The notes under the pieces: model-generated
Seen by the model: only the letters and a program-made list of their open reading frames with translations
What the model was told of the DNA's origin: nothing
Databases searched by the model: none
Shown: in pieces, positions 1 to 7,193 of the stretch
Layout of the letters: the number at the start of each line of letters is the position of its first letter
How positions within the stretch are numbered: the stretch's first letter is position 1
Assembly: GCA_964644135.1 (NCBI GenBank)
Contig: CAZXWD010000053.1
Location: 1-21,303, forward strand
Length of the DNA: 21,303 nucleotides
Source: CAZMOK01 sp964644135
GTDB taxonomy: Bacteria; Bacteroidota; Bacteroidia; Bacteroidales; JAGOPY01
Reading direction: 5' to 3'
Program-made: the position numbers and the translations under genes

Positions 1-56
1 TTGTTCATTGTTCATTGTTCATTATTAATTATTAATTATTCATTATTCATTATTCA
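1..56. repeat. Heptanucleotide tandem repeat (8 units)
   Basis: Eight uninterrupted 7-bp units can be read: TTGTTCA three times, TTATTAA twice, TTATTCA three times. The variants are grouped in blocks rather than mixed, which suggests local expansion of each type. The array touches the window edge, so it may continue to the left. The last two units and part of a third lie inside the 3' end of the neighbouring minus-strand gene and supply its stop codon and last codons (Asn-Asn-Glu-stop). AT-rich heptamer arrays of this kind are, to my knowledge, common between genes in Bacteroidota genomes; their function is not known to me. Confidence 0.95.
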
Positions 57-810
57 ACTTCTTGTACTGCCTGTACCTTTCGATGATCAACCGGTAGATC
101 TCATAATCAGTCAGGGATAGAATGTATTTAGGTTCAAAATTGCAAAACCGGAGGAAATCATCAATTTCATCCTCTTCGATACCTGTTGCCCTGATGATGA
201 GTTCATCGGTGTATTTGCTCCTTGCCCTTTTCCGCATCTGATCCTCCTCCAGAAGCTGGTAGTATTTTCTCCGGTTCTTTTCACGTTTGCTGAAATTGTA
301 ATACAGGAAAGATATAGGGCTCCTTAACGCGAACAGCGGATTCTGCAAATAATTGGTATCCCGCAGGCTCGGCACCCCCAACGGCTTCACATGCGGAAGA
401 CCGGGAATGTGATAAGTTTCATCTTCAAGCCTAATTTCTGCAAACCGCTTCTTGAATTTTTCATAGGTGTTAAGCTCATAGATCACCACCTCGGGAAGCA
501 TATAGGCCCTGGGAACCAGGTTCACAACAAAAGCAGTGTCGGCAGAAACACTATCGACTACCGGGAGGTCGAACTGGTAACCCATTGCGGAAACAAAAAG
601 GGTATCGCCTTTTGCAGCGGGGATTGTGAATATTCCCAGCGAATCAGAGATAGTGCCCGACAGCACTGCCCTGTTTATTACATGTGCATAAGAAACACCC
701 CGTTCATTGTATTTATCATAAACACGTCCGGTAAGGAATGCCGTTGTATCCTGGGAAAAACCCGGGGTAATGAAAACGGCCACGAATATGCACAGAAATA
801 TTTTCTTCAC
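43..810 (-). CDS. Secreted carboxypeptidase-like regulatory domain protein
   Basis: The 255-residue product starts with a signal peptide (MKK, hydrophobic core, likely cleavage after GFSQ near residue 20). Residues about 25-105 look like a carboxypeptidase-D regulatory-like beta-sandwich: a GRVYD strand, then SGTISDSLGIF and GDTLFVSAMGY, the usual 'modified, then sent-down-a-channel' pattern seen in Bacteroidota envelope proteins. The rest (about 110-255) is charged and mostly helical, with an Arg/Lys-rich stretch near 175-200 and an aromatic C-terminal helix; I recognise no enzyme motif in it. There is no TonB plug or barrel, so it is a stand-alone periplasmic or surface protein rather than a SusC-like transporter. 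A -7-like box lies 13 bp upstream of the start. The extreme C-terminus is encoded by a heptamer repeat, so its last residues may vary between strains. The domain call is good; the function is unknown. Confidence 0.85.
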   Translation of the reverse strand: MKKIFLCIFVAVFITPGFSQDTTAFLTGRVYDKYNERGVSYAHVINRAVLSGTISDSLGIFTIPAAKGDTLFVSAMGYQFDLPVVDSVSADTAFVVNLVPRAYMLPEVVIYELNTYEKFKKRFAEIRLEDETYHIPGLPHVKPLGVPSLRDTNYLQNPLFALRSPISFLYYNFSKREKNRRKYYQLLEEDQMRKRARSKYTDELIIRATGIEEDEIDDFLRFCNFEPKYILSLTDYEIYRLIIERYRQYKKLNNE

Positions 811-823
811 CTGCTCGAAAAAG

Positions 824-831
824 CAAAAATA
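824..831 (-). promoter_or_regulatory. Candidate -7 box (TATTTTTG)
   Basis: Read on the minus strand this is TATTTTTG, matching the Bacteroidota -7 consensus TAnnTTTG. It lies 13 bp before the start of the carboxypeptidase-like protein gene. No convincing TTG was found at the -33 position, so this is a weak call based on one box. Confidence 0.35.
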
Positions 832-924
832 GATTTAGGCCATGTAAATCGGCCTGCGGAGCCGTTAAAAATTGTTAAAGGGACATCAAAAAAGTTCTGT
901 CCGTGCCATAATTTCAACCCGCGA

Positions 925-2133
925 TCAAATAACGCCTACCTTCTTCATGCATTTTTCCATGATCTCCCAGGTCCTTTCAATATCATGGTCGAGCCCCACA
1001 GAAAACCTTATAAGACCTTCAGAAAGCCCCATTTCACGCTGTACCTCCTCCGGAACTTCTGAAGAGGTGCTTTTTCCTGAATTGCTGAAAAGTGTTTTGA
1101 AATACCCAAGACTCACTGCGAGATAGCCAACCCCCTCCAATTCCATTGTTTCCATCAGCTTATTTGCAGTATCGACATCTTTCAGGTCTATGGCCACCAT
1201 ACCTCCGAATCCATAGTCAGGATTCATAAGTGATTTCAACAGTTCGTGTTCAGGATGCTTCTCCAGTCCCGGGTATTTTACATCCAAACCTGCTTTTTCA
1301 AGTTTTTGTGCAATAAACAGTGCATTGCTGCTATGCTTCTGTATCCTTATATGCAGTGTGTGAAGGTTTTTAAGGATACTGGATGATCTCAGGGAGTCGA
1401 GCACGGGCCCGAGCAGCATGGCCGTGCCGGTATTTACATCACTGATAGCGTTAATGAAATCGTTATCAGCACATATTGCCCCTGCAACGCAATCATTCTT
1501 GCCGTTCACAAACTTGGTCATGCTGTATAGCACCATGTCGGCTCCCAGTTGCGCCGGGGCAATTATAAGCGGTGAAAATGTATTGTCGACTAGAAGTTTG
1601 ATCCCTTTGGGCTTCGCTATTTCAGCAAGCTTCGGTATGTCGGAAACCTGTAAAAGAGGATTGGTGATACTTTCAGTGTAGATCACCTTTGTATTCGGTT
1701 TGATCGCTGCTTTCACAGATTCCAGGTCGGTGATATTAACGAATGATACTTCAATGTTGAACTTGGGCAGGTAATTTTTGAGAAAAGCAAACGTGCCGCC
1801 ATAGGTTGTAACACTTGTTATGATATGATCGCCCGAATTACATATTTGTAAGATGGCTGTGGTTATGGCAGCCATGCCCGATGCAGTGACCCATGCCCCT
1901 TCAGTCCCTTCCATCGCTGCAAGGGCATCGGCAAGATATTTATTGCTTGGGTTCCAGTGCCGTGAGTATAGAAAACAGCCTTCGGCCTCACCGTGGAAGG
2001 TGTCGACCATGGTCTCTGCTTCCATGAAAGTGAATGTGGAAGAATCAGTAATTGAAGGATTAACACCTCCGAACTCTCCGAATTGTTTCAGGTCGAATAA
2101 CCTGGTAGCGGGATCAAATTTCGGTTTTGCCAT
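925..2133 (-). CDS. Cys/Met metabolism PLP-dependent enzyme (gamma-lyase/transsulfuration family)
   Basis: The 402-residue length fits fold-type I enzymes of the cystathionine/methionine lyase family. Visible landmarks in order are YSRHWNPSN (residues 56-64; phosphate-binding Tyr/Arg region of the neighbouring subunit), SGMAAI (85-90), the stacking Tyr of TTYGGT (111), DNTFS (183-187, Asp that binds the pyridine nitrogen) and SMTKFVNGKND (204-214), where Lys207 should form the Schiff base. The family releases or exchanges sulfur-containing side chains (methionine, homocysteine, cystathionine or O-acyl-homoserine). The motifs are slightly atypical: HWNPS instead of the usual GNPT, and NGKND instead of the common GGHSD. 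I therefore cannot choose between methionine gamma-lyase, O-acetylhomoserine sulfhydrylase and a relative. No sulfur-metabolism genes lie alongside. A candidate promoter lies just upstream with a very short leader. Confidence 0.9.
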   Translation of the reverse strand: MAKPKFDPATRLFDLKQFGEFGGVNPSITDSSTFTFMEAETMVDTFHGEAEGCFLYSRHWNPSNKYLADALAAMEGTEGAWVTASGMAAITTAILQICNSGDHIITSVTTYGGTFAFLKNYLPKFNIEVSFVNITDLESVKAAIKPNTKVIYTESITNPLLQVSDIPKLAEIAKPKGIKLLVDNTFSPLIIAPAQLGADMVLYSMTKFVNGKNDCVAGAICADNDFINAISDVNTGTAMLLGPVLDSLRSSSILKNLHTLHIRIQKHSSNALFIAQKLEKAGLDVKYPGLEKHPEHELLKSLMNPDYGFGGMVAIDLKDVDTANKLMETMELEGVGYLAVSLGYFKTLFSNSGKSTSSEVPEEVQREMGLSEGLIRFSVGLDHDIERTWEIMEKCMKKVGVI

Positions 2134-2152
2134 AATCTGGTTTATTTTTTGC

Positions 2153-2160
2153 CAAAGTTA
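2153..2160 (-). promoter_or_regulatory. Candidate -7 box (TAACTTTG)
   Basis: The minus strand reads TAACTTTG, an exact TAnnTTTG match, about 20 bp before the PLP enzyme start. That would give a leader of only some 10-15 nt. No clear TTG is seen at the expected -33 distance. The region 2134-2314 is a divergent intergenic space and also carries the candidate promoter for the plus-strand cluster. Confidence 0.4.
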
Positions 2161-2263
2161 TAGAATAAGTCAGAATTTTCGGGCTTACAGAGGTCGATTT
2201 TCTTGTTAGCAATTCTCTTAAAAAGTATTCTACCCAATATACCCCCGAAGCAATAATTTTAAA

Positions 2264-2271
2264 TACTTTTG
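2264..2271 (+). promoter_or_regulatory. Candidate -7 box (TACTTTTG) of the LRR cluster
   Basis: TACTTTTG matches TAnnTTTG exactly and lies 43 bp before the first gene of the four-gene secreted cluster, implying a leader of roughly 35-40 nt. The -33 region is C-rich and has no TTG, so the box is supported only by its sequence and its position in a divergent intergenic gap. Confidence 0.4.
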
Positions 2272-2314
2272 TCCGTTAAATACACTGTATTACTAACTCT
2301 AAAGACGTTAAACC

Positions 2315-2959
2315 ATGACCAAAAAAATTCATCTGTTGTTGATCCTGATGATGGCCGTTGCACTGGCTCTTTCATTGCCGGGTTGCAAAAGCCAGAAAAA
2401 GCTGGCAAGGGAAAAGGCAGAAGCTGAATACGCTGCTATGGTCGATAAAGCAAAACAAGACCTTCAGTCATTTATCGATGGCTCTTCCACTCTCCCGCTC
2501 GATGCAAAAGAGAACAGGCTGGAAGAAATAAAAAGCCAGAACATCGACGACCCGGAGATCGATGATCTTATCAGCCGGGCCGAAGAAGCTCTTGAAGAAG
2601 AGAGATCGGAACTCATCAAAAAACAACTGGAAGAAAAAAGAAAGGCTGAGGAAGCGGCCAAACGAAAAGAAAATATGAATGTGATGCTTGAAGACTACTT
2701 CTCTTCGGTATCAAAAGCACAGTCGACATCCGAGGCAAACCTCTTTGTAAACGAAGCCCTTCAGCTTTTTGCCTCTCCTGATGCACCCGTGCTCATCATT
2801 ATATCCAAAACCATGGATGCCGTGGATTATGACAGGCCCACAACAATCCTGAATTACCTCAACTACCTCAAAGACACGGGTAACAATATCAACAGGATAT
2901 ATAATGTCAAGTACAACGATTCCGGAAAGATCACTGAATTAGAACTTATTAAAAAGTAA
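2315..2959 (+). CDS. Coiled-coil lipoprotein, first gene of the LRR cluster
   Basis: The 214-residue product has a lipoprotein signal peptide: MTKK, hydrophobic stretch, then the lipobox LPGC with Cys24 as the lipidation site. Residues about 28-120 are very rich in Glu/Lys/Ala and predict a long coiled coil, probably a stalk from the membrane. Residues about 122-214 form a small alpha/beta domain containing STSEANLFVNEALQLF. That segment matches the next gene's PFSEANRVIDRTLELF in position and pattern, so the two proteins share a domain. The gap to the next gene is 5 bp, which implies one transcript. No enzyme motif is visible. The likely role is membrane anchor of a complex formed with the three downstream products; this is inference from order and shared domain. 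I do not recognise a named family. Confidence 0.85.
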   Translation: MTKKIHLLLILMMAVALALSLPGCKSQKKLAREKAEAEYAAMVDKAKQDLQSFIDGSSTLPLDAKENRLEEIKSQNIDDPEIDDLISRAEEALEEERSELIKKQLEEKRKAEEAAKRKENMNVMLEDYFSSVSKAQSTSEANLFVNEALQLFASPDAPVLIIISKTMDAVDYDRPTTILNYLNYLKDTGNNINRIYNVKYNDSGKITELELIKK

Positions 2960-2964
2960 GAAAA

Positions 2965-3537
2965 ATGAAAATCAAGATATTTCTCTTATCACTTGTAGCA
3001 ATCCTTCTAAGTTCAGGGTTGATGGCACAAGACCCGGTCAGCCCGGAACGCAAGGCGGCAATCGACAGCCTGGCGCTCGAAAAGATCCGCGACCTGAGTA
3101 AATATATCAGCATTATAGGCAGCAAGGAAACTCCCTTCTCCGAAGCTAACCGCGTGATCGACAGAACCCTTGAACTGTTCGTTGAAGACGCCCAGATGGG
3201 GGTTTCATCACTTTACCGCGAAGATATCAAGTACTACCCGGTGAGAAAATACCTGGAAAGGCTGATGGCACTCAACTACGACCAGGTTACCATAAAATGG
3301 TACGATATACAATACATCAGCGACCTGGAGCTTCAGCCCGACGGAAGGTATGTGGGTGTTATAACCATATACCAGCGCTTTGAAGGGACATCAGACGACG
3401 GTCTGGTCTACAAGGACACAACGAAAAAAGATATCACTGTTTACGTTGAAAGAAAACAGACGCAGATCGGTGGCCGGCTCATCGACTTCTGGGATGTGCT
3501 CCTGGGAGACGTCAGGGTTACTGAAACCATGCGCTAA
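2965..3537 (+). CDS. Small secreted protein with the cluster's shared domain
   Basis: The 190-residue product has a standard signal peptide (MKIK, hydrophobic core, likely cut after LMAQ at residue 22). The mature part is almost entirely the domain shared across this cluster: SEANRVIDRTLELF (about 60-73), YLERL (about 93-97), an IKWYDIQYI strand, then DGRYVGVITIYQRFEG. The last part resembles GELYFKVIATRNLKG of the LRR protein in spacing and aromatic/hydrophobic pattern. No catalytic motif, lipobox or type IX sorting domain is present. The start lies 5 bp after the lipoprotein stop, behind an A-rich leader. It is probably a periplasmic or secreted partner of the lipoprotein and LRR protein. 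The fold may resemble NTF2-like small alpha+beta domains, but that is a guess from pattern only. Confidence 0.85.
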   Translation: MKIKIFLLSLVAILLSSGLMAQDPVSPERKAAIDSLALEKIRDLSKYISIIGSKETPFSEANRVIDRTLELFVEDAQMGVSSLYREDIKYYPVRKYLERLMALNYDQVTIKWYDIQYISDLELQPDGRYVGVITIYQRFEGTSDDGLVYKDTTKKDITVYVERKQTQIGGRLIDFWDVLLGDVRVTETMR

Positions 3538-3563
3538 AGATCATTTAAATATCACTCTGTTGC

Positions 3564-3590
3564 AAGGTTGATCCAGGTGATCAACCTTTT
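3564..3590 (+). terminator. Perfect 10-bp hairpin plus T4 before the third cluster gene
   Basis: AAGGTTGATC (3564-3573) and GATCAACCTT (3579-3588) are perfect inverted repeats separated by CAGGT and followed at once by further Ts, giving a TTTT run. The form fits a weak rho-independent terminator or attenuator. It ends directly against the start codon region of the next gene (ATG at 3591 or 3597), so in RNA it could also mask ribosome entry. It divides the four-gene cluster into genes 1-2 and genes 3-4. Confidence 0.55.
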
Positions 3591-4445
3591 ATGGTTATGA
3601 ATAAAGTATTCTGGTTAAAAATCTCAGCATTCCTTTTCCTGTTCCTTGCGGTTGCATACTCCCCCGCACAGGTCGTTGACGACTATCTTGGCGATGAGGC
3701 CGACCTTTATGCCCAGACCAAGCAGGTAAACCAGTTCTTCAGGCGTTTCAACGGCGAGGAGGATCAGAAAGGGGAAAGGTACTATCCCAGCGACCGTGAA
3801 TACAGAGGTAAAAAGCTTAGAAAAAAATACATCGAAATTCTTTTCGATAACGAAAATCCCTTCATTACAGAAGACCTGAAAAATGATTTCACTGATCATG
3901 TCCTTGATAACAAGGATCCCGTACTTCTCGACTTCCACGGCGGTCACTGGTTTGCCGAAGTAACCACAAAGTTTGATTACCGGGGAATAGAAAGGTTCCT
4001 TACCCTTTTCCTCGAGCTGGAAGAAGATACGGTAGGATCAAAATGGGTGATCACCAATGTATATTTTGAACCCTTCAGCAAAGCCTTCATGGACCAGGAC
4101 TCCCTCAGGGTGAAAGGCCAGAAATTCCTTCACCCGCTGAGCCACGAGCTGGATTTCATGAACCTGGTAAGGGCTTTTCAAGACCAGAACAGCATTGAGC
4201 ATTACCTTGCCTGGAAATACGAGCCTGATTACCTGACCCTCTTTATCTATGAAGTAAAGCAGGGAAATCTTGTTTTCAAGACGATCTCGGATGTAAAATT
4301 CCATTTCTTCCAGGTCGACGGGTGGTACTTTGAACTTTCTGAATTCAACAGGAAAGGATATAATAAAGGATGGCTCATCTCAACGCTTATGAAGATCACA
4401 GATAAGGATAAAGATGTTTTGATGAAATTCATCTACCATGAATAA
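3591..4445 (+). CDS. Secreted protein, third gene of the LRR cluster
   Basis: The 284-residue product has a signal peptide ending near YSPAQ (about residue 27). Met3 (position 3597) is an equally good start and would give the usual MNK opening seen in the next gene; the first ATG touches the upstream hairpin. The mature protein starts with a charged segment (QVNQFFRRF, then several Arg/Lys-Tyr pairs). A region around GHWFAEVTTKFDYRG then has a pattern like the strand pair of the LRR protein's N-terminal domain and is followed by an FLELEED..GSKWVITNVYF stretch. The second half (about 180-284) is aromatic-rich and mixed alpha/beta. No catalytic site, lipobox or sorting domain is seen. The gene overlaps the LRR gene by 8 bp, so the two are probably translationally coupled. 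I do not recognise a named family; the shared-domain relation is weaker here than for the other three. Confidence 0.82.
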   Translation: MVMNKVFWLKISAFLFLFLAVAYSPAQVVDDYLGDEADLYAQTKQVNQFFRRFNGEEDQKGERYYPSDREYRGKKLRKKYIEILFDNENPFITEDLKNDFTDHVLDNKDPVLLDFHGGHWFAEVTTKFDYRGIERFLTLFLELEEDTVGSKWVITNVYFEPFSKAFMDQDSLRVKGQKFLHPLSHELDFMNLVRAFQDQNSIEHYLAWKYEPDYLTLFIYEVKQGNLVFKTISDVKFHFFQVDGWYFELSEFNRKGYNKGWLISTLMKITDKDKDVLMKFIYHE

Positions 4446-7131
4446 AAGCTACAAACTTCTTCTCATTCTTATTGGTCTGGCATTGCTTTCAGTCCCTGTT
4501 GCAGGTCAGGACCAGGACACCGCCAAAATTGCCGCCGACAGGATAGAAAACTATAAGGAACAGGTGAAAAGGCTGCTCAGTTTCTTTGAATTCTCCCTGA
4601 ACACGCTCGGCGATCCGGAAACCCCGACAAGGGAAAAAGAGATCATCATAAACGACAGTTTTTTAAAGGCTTTCAGGGATGAAGAAGTGATGATTGAGGA
4701 CGACCTCGACGAAAACCGGGAAATGGTCACCCATAAATCGGTCCAGGCTTATCTCAAGGATGTCGATTTTTTCTTCAAAGAGGTTGAATTCGATATCAAA
4801 ACCCAGGAGATACTCCCGCAATTCAATGACCGTGGCGAACTTTACTTCAAGGTCATTGCTACAAGAAATCTCAAAGGGGTTACCATAGAGGGTGATTCAG
4901 TCCTCAACGACCGCCTTAGATATTTTGAGCTCAACCTCGACGAAAGCGATGAAATACTGAAAATAGTCAGTATATACACCACCAGGCTCAATGAGAGGGA
5001 AGAGCTTGTAAACTGGTGGGAAGACCTTCCCCTGGCCTGGAAGGAGATATTTGGAAACGACACCTACATAGTTGATTCCATTTCACTCAGCCAGGTTGAG
5101 TCGCTCGAAGATTCTGTTTTCGTAGCAATGCGCGACACCCTGGTAACTATCGAAATAGATACTTTCCTTGTTTTTGGCGCAGACACTCTTCGCATCAGGG
5201 AAACGGACACCCTTGAAACAACGATCCGGGACAGCATTCCCATCAATACAGACCTTGTATTCAACATCCTTCAGAAAATAATCGATATAAGGTCGCTCGA
5301 CCTGTCGGGCAACCTGAATATAAGATCCCTCAAACCCCTTCGCAAACTGATAAACCTCGAATCACTAAATATATCAAACACCCTTATCGACGACCTGTTC
5401 CCGATCAGGAACCTCATCAGGCTTGAACTGCTGGCAGCCTCCGGTACGGCGATCACCGATATTGAACCACTTGTTTATTCAACCAGGCTCAGAAACCTCG
5501 ACATTAGCAACACCAGGGCAGGGTCCGTATCGGCCGTTTCAAACATGAGGGACCTGGAAAGGCTTGATTTTTCGAACACCCCGGTAGACTCACTTTTCCC
5601 GGTATCATCCCTCTCAGGGATGCGCGACCTGAGGTTTAATAATTCGGGCATCGATGATCTCACTGCACTGTCAGGGCTCTCAGAGCTTGAACTGCTCAAT
5701 TGTTCAGGAACGCAGGTGAATTCACTTGAGCCGGTAAGGTTCCTGGTCAGGATCGAAAGGCTATATATTGAAAGAACAGGGATCAATGACCTGTCACCTC
5801 TTGAAAACCTTGAACACCTGAGGATACTTTATGCCGACGGAAGTGAGATCAAAAGCCTCAAAGGCCTTGAAAACCTTCCTGCCTTGAGGTATATCTACTG
5901 CGATGGAACGGATATTGAAGCTGCCGAAGCCCAAAGGTTTATGCTTGCCAATGAGGATGTGCTGGTAGTTTATGAATCTGAAACGCTCGGTAAATGGTGG
6001 CAGGGTCTTGATACTGAATGGAAAAAAGTCTTCCGGAGCTACATCTCACTCGACACTGTGCCAACCAAGGAACAGCTTCACGAAATTACCCTAATCAAAT
6101 CGATCGATATATCAGGAAATGATAAGATCAAAGACATAACCCCTCTTTCAAAGCTTACAACGCTTGTGAGCCTGTTAATGAACGATACTGAAATTTTCTC
6201 GCTTAAACCGTTACAGGATTTAGTAGACCTGGAAACGGTCAGTGCTGACAATACACCTGTTGAGGATTTGTCGCCCTTATCAGGCCTTCTCAGCCTGAGG
6301 CAACTCTCCTTAAAGAACACATTGATAACAACCCTGGAGGAACTCGAAGGGCTTACAAATCTCAGCAGGGTAAACATTGAAAACACAGGGGTAACAGACC
6401 TTGCACCCCTGTCAACAAACCAGAGCCTGCAAAAGGCCTATTGCGACGGCACAGGGGTGAAGCAGGAAAATGTTTCGGAATTGAGGGCAACGTTACCCGG
6501 TTGTCTCGTGATCTACCAGACACCCGAACTGAAGGCCTGGTGGGGAAGCCTCGATGACACCTGGAAAAACGTGTTCATGGAAAAGACAGGTCTTGAAGAG
6601 AATCCCGGCCGTGAGCAATTACAGCAGATTGCGAACCTTGAAACCATCTCGGTAGATAACCTCACAGAAATTGACTACCTGGATCCTCTCAAAAAACTCA
6701 TCTATCTTGAAGAGTTGAGCTTCTCAGGTTGCCAGGTAACAGTTATAACTCCTCTTGAGGAGAATAGGAAGCTCAAAAAACTCAATATTTCGAATAATCC
6801 TATAGTGGATATCACTCCCCTGGCCTCCCTCAGAGAACTCACGGAACTGAACCTGAGCAACACCCCTGTTGACGAACTGGACCCGGTCAGCGGGCTTATC
6901 AAGCTCCAGCACCTGGAATTCAGCGGAACAGAGGTTAAAAAGCTGGACCCTTTGTCAGGGCTCCGCCTCCTGAGGGTGATCGAATGTTACAATACCCGTG
7001 TACGGAAGCTCGATCCCATCCTGAACCTTTCAAGCCTGGAAATGCTGAAGTGCTATAATACAAGGATCTCCGACAGAAGGATCGAGGAATTCAAATCCCT
7101 CAATCCCGACTGCGAAGTGATCTATTATTAG
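4438..7131 (+). CDS. Secreted leucine-rich-repeat protein with three WW/WK modules
   Basis: The 897-residue product has a signal peptide (cut near VAGQ, residue 24). Residues about 35-185 are the domain shared with the upstream small proteins. Then come three modules, each opened by WWxxLxxxWKx[IV]F (193-205, 520-532, 701-713). Each motif leads into 22-residue SDS22-type leucine-rich repeats of the form LxxLxxLxISNTxIxDLxPLxxL: about ten repeats at 279-512, six at 545-693 and seven at 728-897. Each array closes with a non-repeat cap ending in V[IV]Y; the last cap ends the protein. Module 1 carries an extra insert of about 55 residues (about 208-265), rich in DTL. Such arrays usually bind proteins or glycans; no enzyme motif is visible. 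There is no type IX sorting domain, so it is probably periplasmic or held by its operon partners. It overlaps the preceding gene by 8 bp. Confidence 0.92.
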   Translation: MNKSYKLLLILIGLALLSVPVAGQDQDTAKIAADRIENYKEQVKRLLSFFEFSLNTLGDPETPTREKEIIINDSFLKAFRDEEVMIEDDLDENREMVTHKSVQAYLKDVDFFFKEVEFDIKTQEILPQFNDRGELYFKVIATRNLKGVTIEGDSVLNDRLRYFELNLDESDEILKIVSIYTTRLNEREELVNWWEDLPLAWKEIFGNDTYIVDSISLSQVESLEDSVFVAMRDTLVTIEIDTFLVFGADTLRIRETDTLETTIRDSIPINTDLVFNILQKIIDIRSLDLSGNLNIRSLKPLRKLINLESLNISNTLIDDLFPIRNLIRLELLAASGTAITDIEPLVYSTRLRNLDISNTRAGSVSAVSNMRDLERLDFSNTPVDSLFPVSSLSGMRDLRFNNSGIDDLTALSGLSELELLNCSGTQVNSLEPVRFLVRIERLYIERTGINDLSPLENLEHLRILYADGSEIKSLKGLENLPALRYIYCDGTDIEAAEAQRFMLANEDVLVVYESETLGKWWQGLDTEWKKVFRSYISLDTVPTKEQLHEITLIKSIDISGNDKIKDITPLSKLTTLVSLLMNDTEIFSLKPLQDLVDLETVSADNTPVEDLSPLSGLLSLRQLSLKNTLITTLEELEGLTNLSRVNIENTGVTDLAPLSTNQSLQKAYCDGTGVKQENVSELRATLPGCLVIYQTPELKAWWGSLDDTWKNVFMEKTGLEENPGREQLQQIANLETISVDNLTEIDYLDPLKKLIYLEELSFSGCQVTVITPLEENRKLKKLNISNNPIVDITPLASLRELTELNLSNTPVDELDPVSGLIKLQHLEFSGTEVKKLDPLSGLRLLRVIECYNTRVRKLDPILNLSSLEMLKCYNTRISDRRIEEFKSLNPDCEVIYY
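5014..7128 (+). repeat. Three-module protein repeat: WW/WK motif plus LRR array
   Basis: Within the LRR gene the motif WWxxLxxxWKx[IV]F is encoded at 5014-5052, 5995-6033 and 6538-6576. Each copy is followed by an array of 22-codon leucine-rich repeats (about 5272-5973, 6070-6516 and 6619-7128). The repeat is at protein level: third positions have drifted, so the duplication is old rather than a recent tandem expansion. Confidence 0.85.
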
Positions 7132-7193
7132 GCGTCCGGCAAACTCCTCCTTTATAATGCCTGACAACAATTCTGAGTAACCGGTATCTGTTA

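Noticed and set aside
840..865. CGGC...GCCG stem between the first two minus-strand genes as a terminator
   Set aside because: The stem is only 4 bp with a 7-nt loop and no T-run follows in the right direction.
391..1126. Plus-strand open frames across the carboxypeptidase-like and PLP enzyme genes
   Set aside because: They lie opposite two well-supported minus-strand genes, lack family motifs and have unusual composition; they are antisense shadows.
7134..7172. GTCCGGC/GCCTGAC inverted repeat after the LRR gene as a terminator
   Set aside because: It has a mismatch, an 18-nt loop and no T-tract; too weak to call.
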